Below, piece after piece: positions 61,693 to 64,000 of a DNA stretch of 64,000 bases. How positions within the stretch are numbered: position 1 is the first letter of the stretch; every line of letters begins with the position of its first letter. The position numbers and the translations under genes are program-made. Source of the DNA: Limanda limanda (Eukaryota; Chordata; Actinopteri; Pleuronectiformes; Pleuronectidae); NCBI RefSeq assembly GCF_963576545.1, contig NW_026870433.1, positions 1 to 64,000 on the forward strand, given 5' to 3'. The notes under the pieces were generated by a model. The model was not told the origin of the DNA. It saw only the letters and a list, made by a program, of their open reading frames with translations, and ran no database searches.

Positions 61693-63952
61693 GATATTCT
61701 TGAATAACTTTTTTTGTGAAGGTCGGAGAGACTTGCAAGTAGGCTCTACCCCCACTAAATGGGGTAGCGCGCATCGATCGGTACCATCCTTGAGCTTCTC
61801 CGACTTTCGGAAGGGTTAGGGTTAGGGTTAGGGATGAAAGCACATAGGAGAAAGAGATATTCTTGAATAACTTTTTTTGTGAAGGTCGGAGAGACTTGCA
61901 AGTAGGCTCTACCCCCACTAAATGGGGTAGCGCGCATCGATCGGTACCATCCTTGAGCTTCTCCGACTTTCGGAAGGGTTAGGGTTAGGGTTAGGGATGA
62001 AAGCACATAGGAGAAAGAGATATTCTTGAATAACTTTTTTTGTGAAGGTCGGAGAGACTTGCAAGTAGGCTCTACCCCCACTAAATGGGGTAGCGCGCAT
62101 CGATCGGTACCATCCTTGAGCTTCTCCGACTTTCGGAAGGGTTAGGGTTAGGGTTAGGGATGAAAGCACATAGGAGAAAGAGATATTCTTGAATAACTTT
62201 TTTTGTGAAGGTCGGAGAGACTTGCAAGTAGGCTCTACCCCCACTAAATGGGGTAGCGCGCATCGATCGGTACCATCCTTGAGCTTCTCCGACTTTCGGA
62301 AGGGTTAGGGTTAGGGTTAGGGATGAAAGCACATAGGAGAAAGAGATATTCTTGAATAACTTTTTTTGTGAAGGTCGGAGAGACTTGCAAGTAGGCTCTA
62401 CCCCCACTAAATGGGGTAGCGCGCATCGATCGGTACCATCCTTGAGCTTCTCCGACTTTCGGAAGGGTTAGGGTTAGGGTTAGGGATGAAAGCACATAGG
62501 AGAAAGAGATATTCTTGAATAACTTTTTTTGTGAAGGTCGGAGAGACTTGGAAAGTGGTTGCATCTGGACTAATTTGGGTCTTGCGGATCGATTGGTACC
62601 ATCCCCGAGCTTGTACGACCTTCGGAAGAGGTCGACCGACGAAATTCCCCCAAATCTGAGGAGATATTCTTGAATAACTTTTTTTGTGAAGGTCGGAGAG
62701 ACTTGCAAGTAGGCTCTACCCCCACTAAATGGGGTAGCGCGCATCGATCGGTACCATCCTTGAGCTTCTCCGACTTTCGGAAGGGTTAGGGTTAGGGTTA
62801 GGGATGAAAGCACATAGGAGAAAGAGATATTCTTGAATAACTTTTTTTGTGAAGGTCGGAGAGACTTGCAAGTAGGCTCTACCCCCACTAAATGGGGTGG
62901 CGCGCATCGATCGGTACCATCCTTGAGCTTCTCCGACTTTCGGAAGGGTTAGGGTTAGGGTTAGGGATGAAAGCACATAGGAGAAAGAGATATTCTTGAA
63001 TAACTTTTTTTGTGAAGGTCGGAGAGACTTGCAAGTAGGCTCTACCCCCACTAAATGGGGTAGCGCGCATCGATCGGTACCATCCTTGAGCTTCTCCGAC
63101 TTTTGGAAGGGTTAGGGTTAGGGATGAAAGCACATAGGAGAAAGAGATATTCTTGAATAACTTTTTTTGTGAAGGTCGGAGAGACTTGCAAGTAGGCTCT
63201 ACCCCCACTAAATGGGGTAGCGCGCATCGATCGGTACCATCCTTGAGCTTCTCCGACTTTCGGAAGGGTTAGGGTTAGGGTTAGGGATGAAAGCACATAG
63301 GAGAAAGAGATATTCTTGAATAACTTTTTTTGTGAAGGTCGGAGAGACTTGCAAGTAGGCTCTACCCCCACTAAATGGGGTAGCGCGCATCGATCGGTAC
63401 CATCCTTGAGCTTCTCCGACTTTCGGAAGGGTTAGGGTTAGGGTTAGGGATGAAAGCACATAGGAGAAAGAGATATTCTTGAATAACTTTTTTTGTGAAG
63501 GTCGGAGAGACTTGCAAGTAGGCTCTACCCCCACTAAATGGGGTAGCGCGCATCGATCGGTACCATCCTTGAGCTTCTCCGACTTTCGGAAGGGTTAGGG
63601 TTAGGGTTAGGGATGAAAGCACATAGGAGAAAGAGATATTCTTGAATAACTTTTTTTGTGAAGGTCGGAGAGACTTGGAAAGTGGTTGCATCTGGACTAA
63701 TTTGGGTCCTGCGGATCGATTGGTACCATCCCCGAGCTTGTACGACCTTCGGAAGAGGTCGACCGACGAAATTCCCCCAAATCTGAGGAGATATTCTTGA
63801 ATAACTTTTTTTGTGAAGGTCGGAGAGACTTGCAAGTAGGCTCTACCCCCACTAAATGGGGTAGCGCGCATCGATCGGTACCATCCTTGAGCTTCTCCGA
63901 CTTTCGGAAGGGTTAGGGTTAGGGTTAGGGATGAAAGCACATAGGAGAAAGA
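61693..63952 (+). repeat. Right-end block: long A runs with B at 62508 and 63635
   Basis: Five A units (61693-62507) complete a nine-A run from 61041. B at 62508 has TTTGGGTCTTGCGG, a private change. Six A units follow, with A157 at 62989, then B at 63635 and A at 63790. I could not assign a higher-order period. Confidence 0.85.
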
Positions 63953-64000
63953 GATATTCTTGAATAACTTTTTTTGTGAAGGTCGGAGAGACTTGGAAAG
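63953..64000 (+). repeat. Partial B monomer at right edge
   Basis: The shared 43-bp block is followed by GAAAG, which identifies B. The array continues beyond the right edge, so neither end of the array is in the window. Confidence 0.93.

Larger units (their letters stand above)
1..64000 (+). repeat. Two-family satellite array with embedded TTAGGG tracts
   Basis: The whole window is head-to-tail monomers in one orientation, with no insertion, inversion or unique spacer seen. Unit starts (shared GATATTCTTG) run from 66 to 63953. There are 303 complete A units and 94 complete B units. The number of A units after each successive B, starting with the partial B at the left edge, is: 2 5 1 2 4 2 1 4 2 1 2 4 2 1 4 2 4 6 1 2 3 6 1 2 4 2 1 4 2 4 2 1 1 4 2 4 2 4 2 2 2 2 4 2 4 2 3 2 6 7 4 3 1 4 3 1 4 3 1 4 1 4 2 5 4 2 3 4 4 1 3 1 4 4 4 6 2 3 4 4 4 2 4 5 2 10 10 1 2 4 7 4 9 6 1. 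Known: arrays like this are typical of subtelomeric or centromeric heterochromatin in eukaryotes. Inferred: the site in the genome and the species. No gene is supported anywhere in it. Confidence 0.97.

Noticed and set aside
1..64000. CRISPR array
   Set aside because: Repeats are contiguous 155-163 bp monomers with no unique spacers, and no cas-like gene is present.
1..64000. Terminal telomere
   Set aside because: TTAGGG never exceeds three copies in a row; the hexamers are embedded in a satellite.
1..64000. Transposon or retroelement arranged in tandem
   Set aside because: There are no terminal repeats, target-site duplications, transposase or reverse-transcriptase motifs, and the units are too short.

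Overview
The window is a single uninterrupted tandem satellite array with no gene, RNA gene, mobile element or unique sequence that I can support. Every base from 1 to 64000 belongs to one of two related monomers, always head to tail in the same orientation. Taking unit starts at the shared GATATTCTTG, I count 397 complete units between 66 and 63952, plus a partial unit at each edge. Family A has 303 units: 287 of 163 bp, 15 of 157 bp and one of 164 bp. Family B has 94 units: 77 of 155 bp, 14 of 156 bp, two of 157 bp and one of 154 bp. These lengths add up exactly to the 63,887 bp between the first and last unit start. Both families begin with the same 43 bp and are recognisably homologous afterwards. 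Only A carries a built-in telomeric tract, GGG(TTAGGG)3, or GGG(TTAGGG)2 in the 157-bp form. The window therefore holds about 890 TTAGGG hexamers (roughly 8 percent of the bases), never as a pure telomere tract.

Such an array points to a eukaryote whose telomeres are TTAGGG (vertebrates, many fungi, several protists). I cannot name the species. The most likely setting is subtelomeric or another heterochromatic satellite block (inference). If the G-rich strand follows the usual polarity, the nearer chromosome end lies to the right. G+C of the monomers is about 47 percent.

Layout: B units are never adjacent; they are separated by runs of 1 to 10 A units, with 4 the commonest run. The run order forms nested higher-order repeats: 3,693 bp (about 1.0-8.9 kb), 2,576 bp (9.3-14.2 kb), 3,213 bp (15.3-21.7 kb), a 481-bp BAA trimer (22.2-24.2 kb), 2,572 bp (23.4-27 kb), 1,127 bp (27.9-30.1 kb), 1,770 bp (30.4-36.6 kb), 2,247 bp (36.7-40.9 kb), an 808-bp BAAAA pentamer (40.9-42.5, 43.8-46.2 and 48.5-50.9 kb), 2,259 bp (50.5-54.2 kb), 1,785 bp (53.6-57.2 kb) and about 2,095 bp (57.7-61.7 kb). 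Shared private mutations also link distant blocks at offsets of 7,572, 8,203, 11,736 and 52,146 bp.

The many open frames are by-products of the repeat: A plus B is 318 bp (106 codons), so an AB pair keeps frame. The candidate biology is the DNA itself: a two-component satellite presenting a telomere-protein site and a minimal G-quadruplex about every 163 bp, close to nucleosome spacing, and evolving by repeated unequal exchange.
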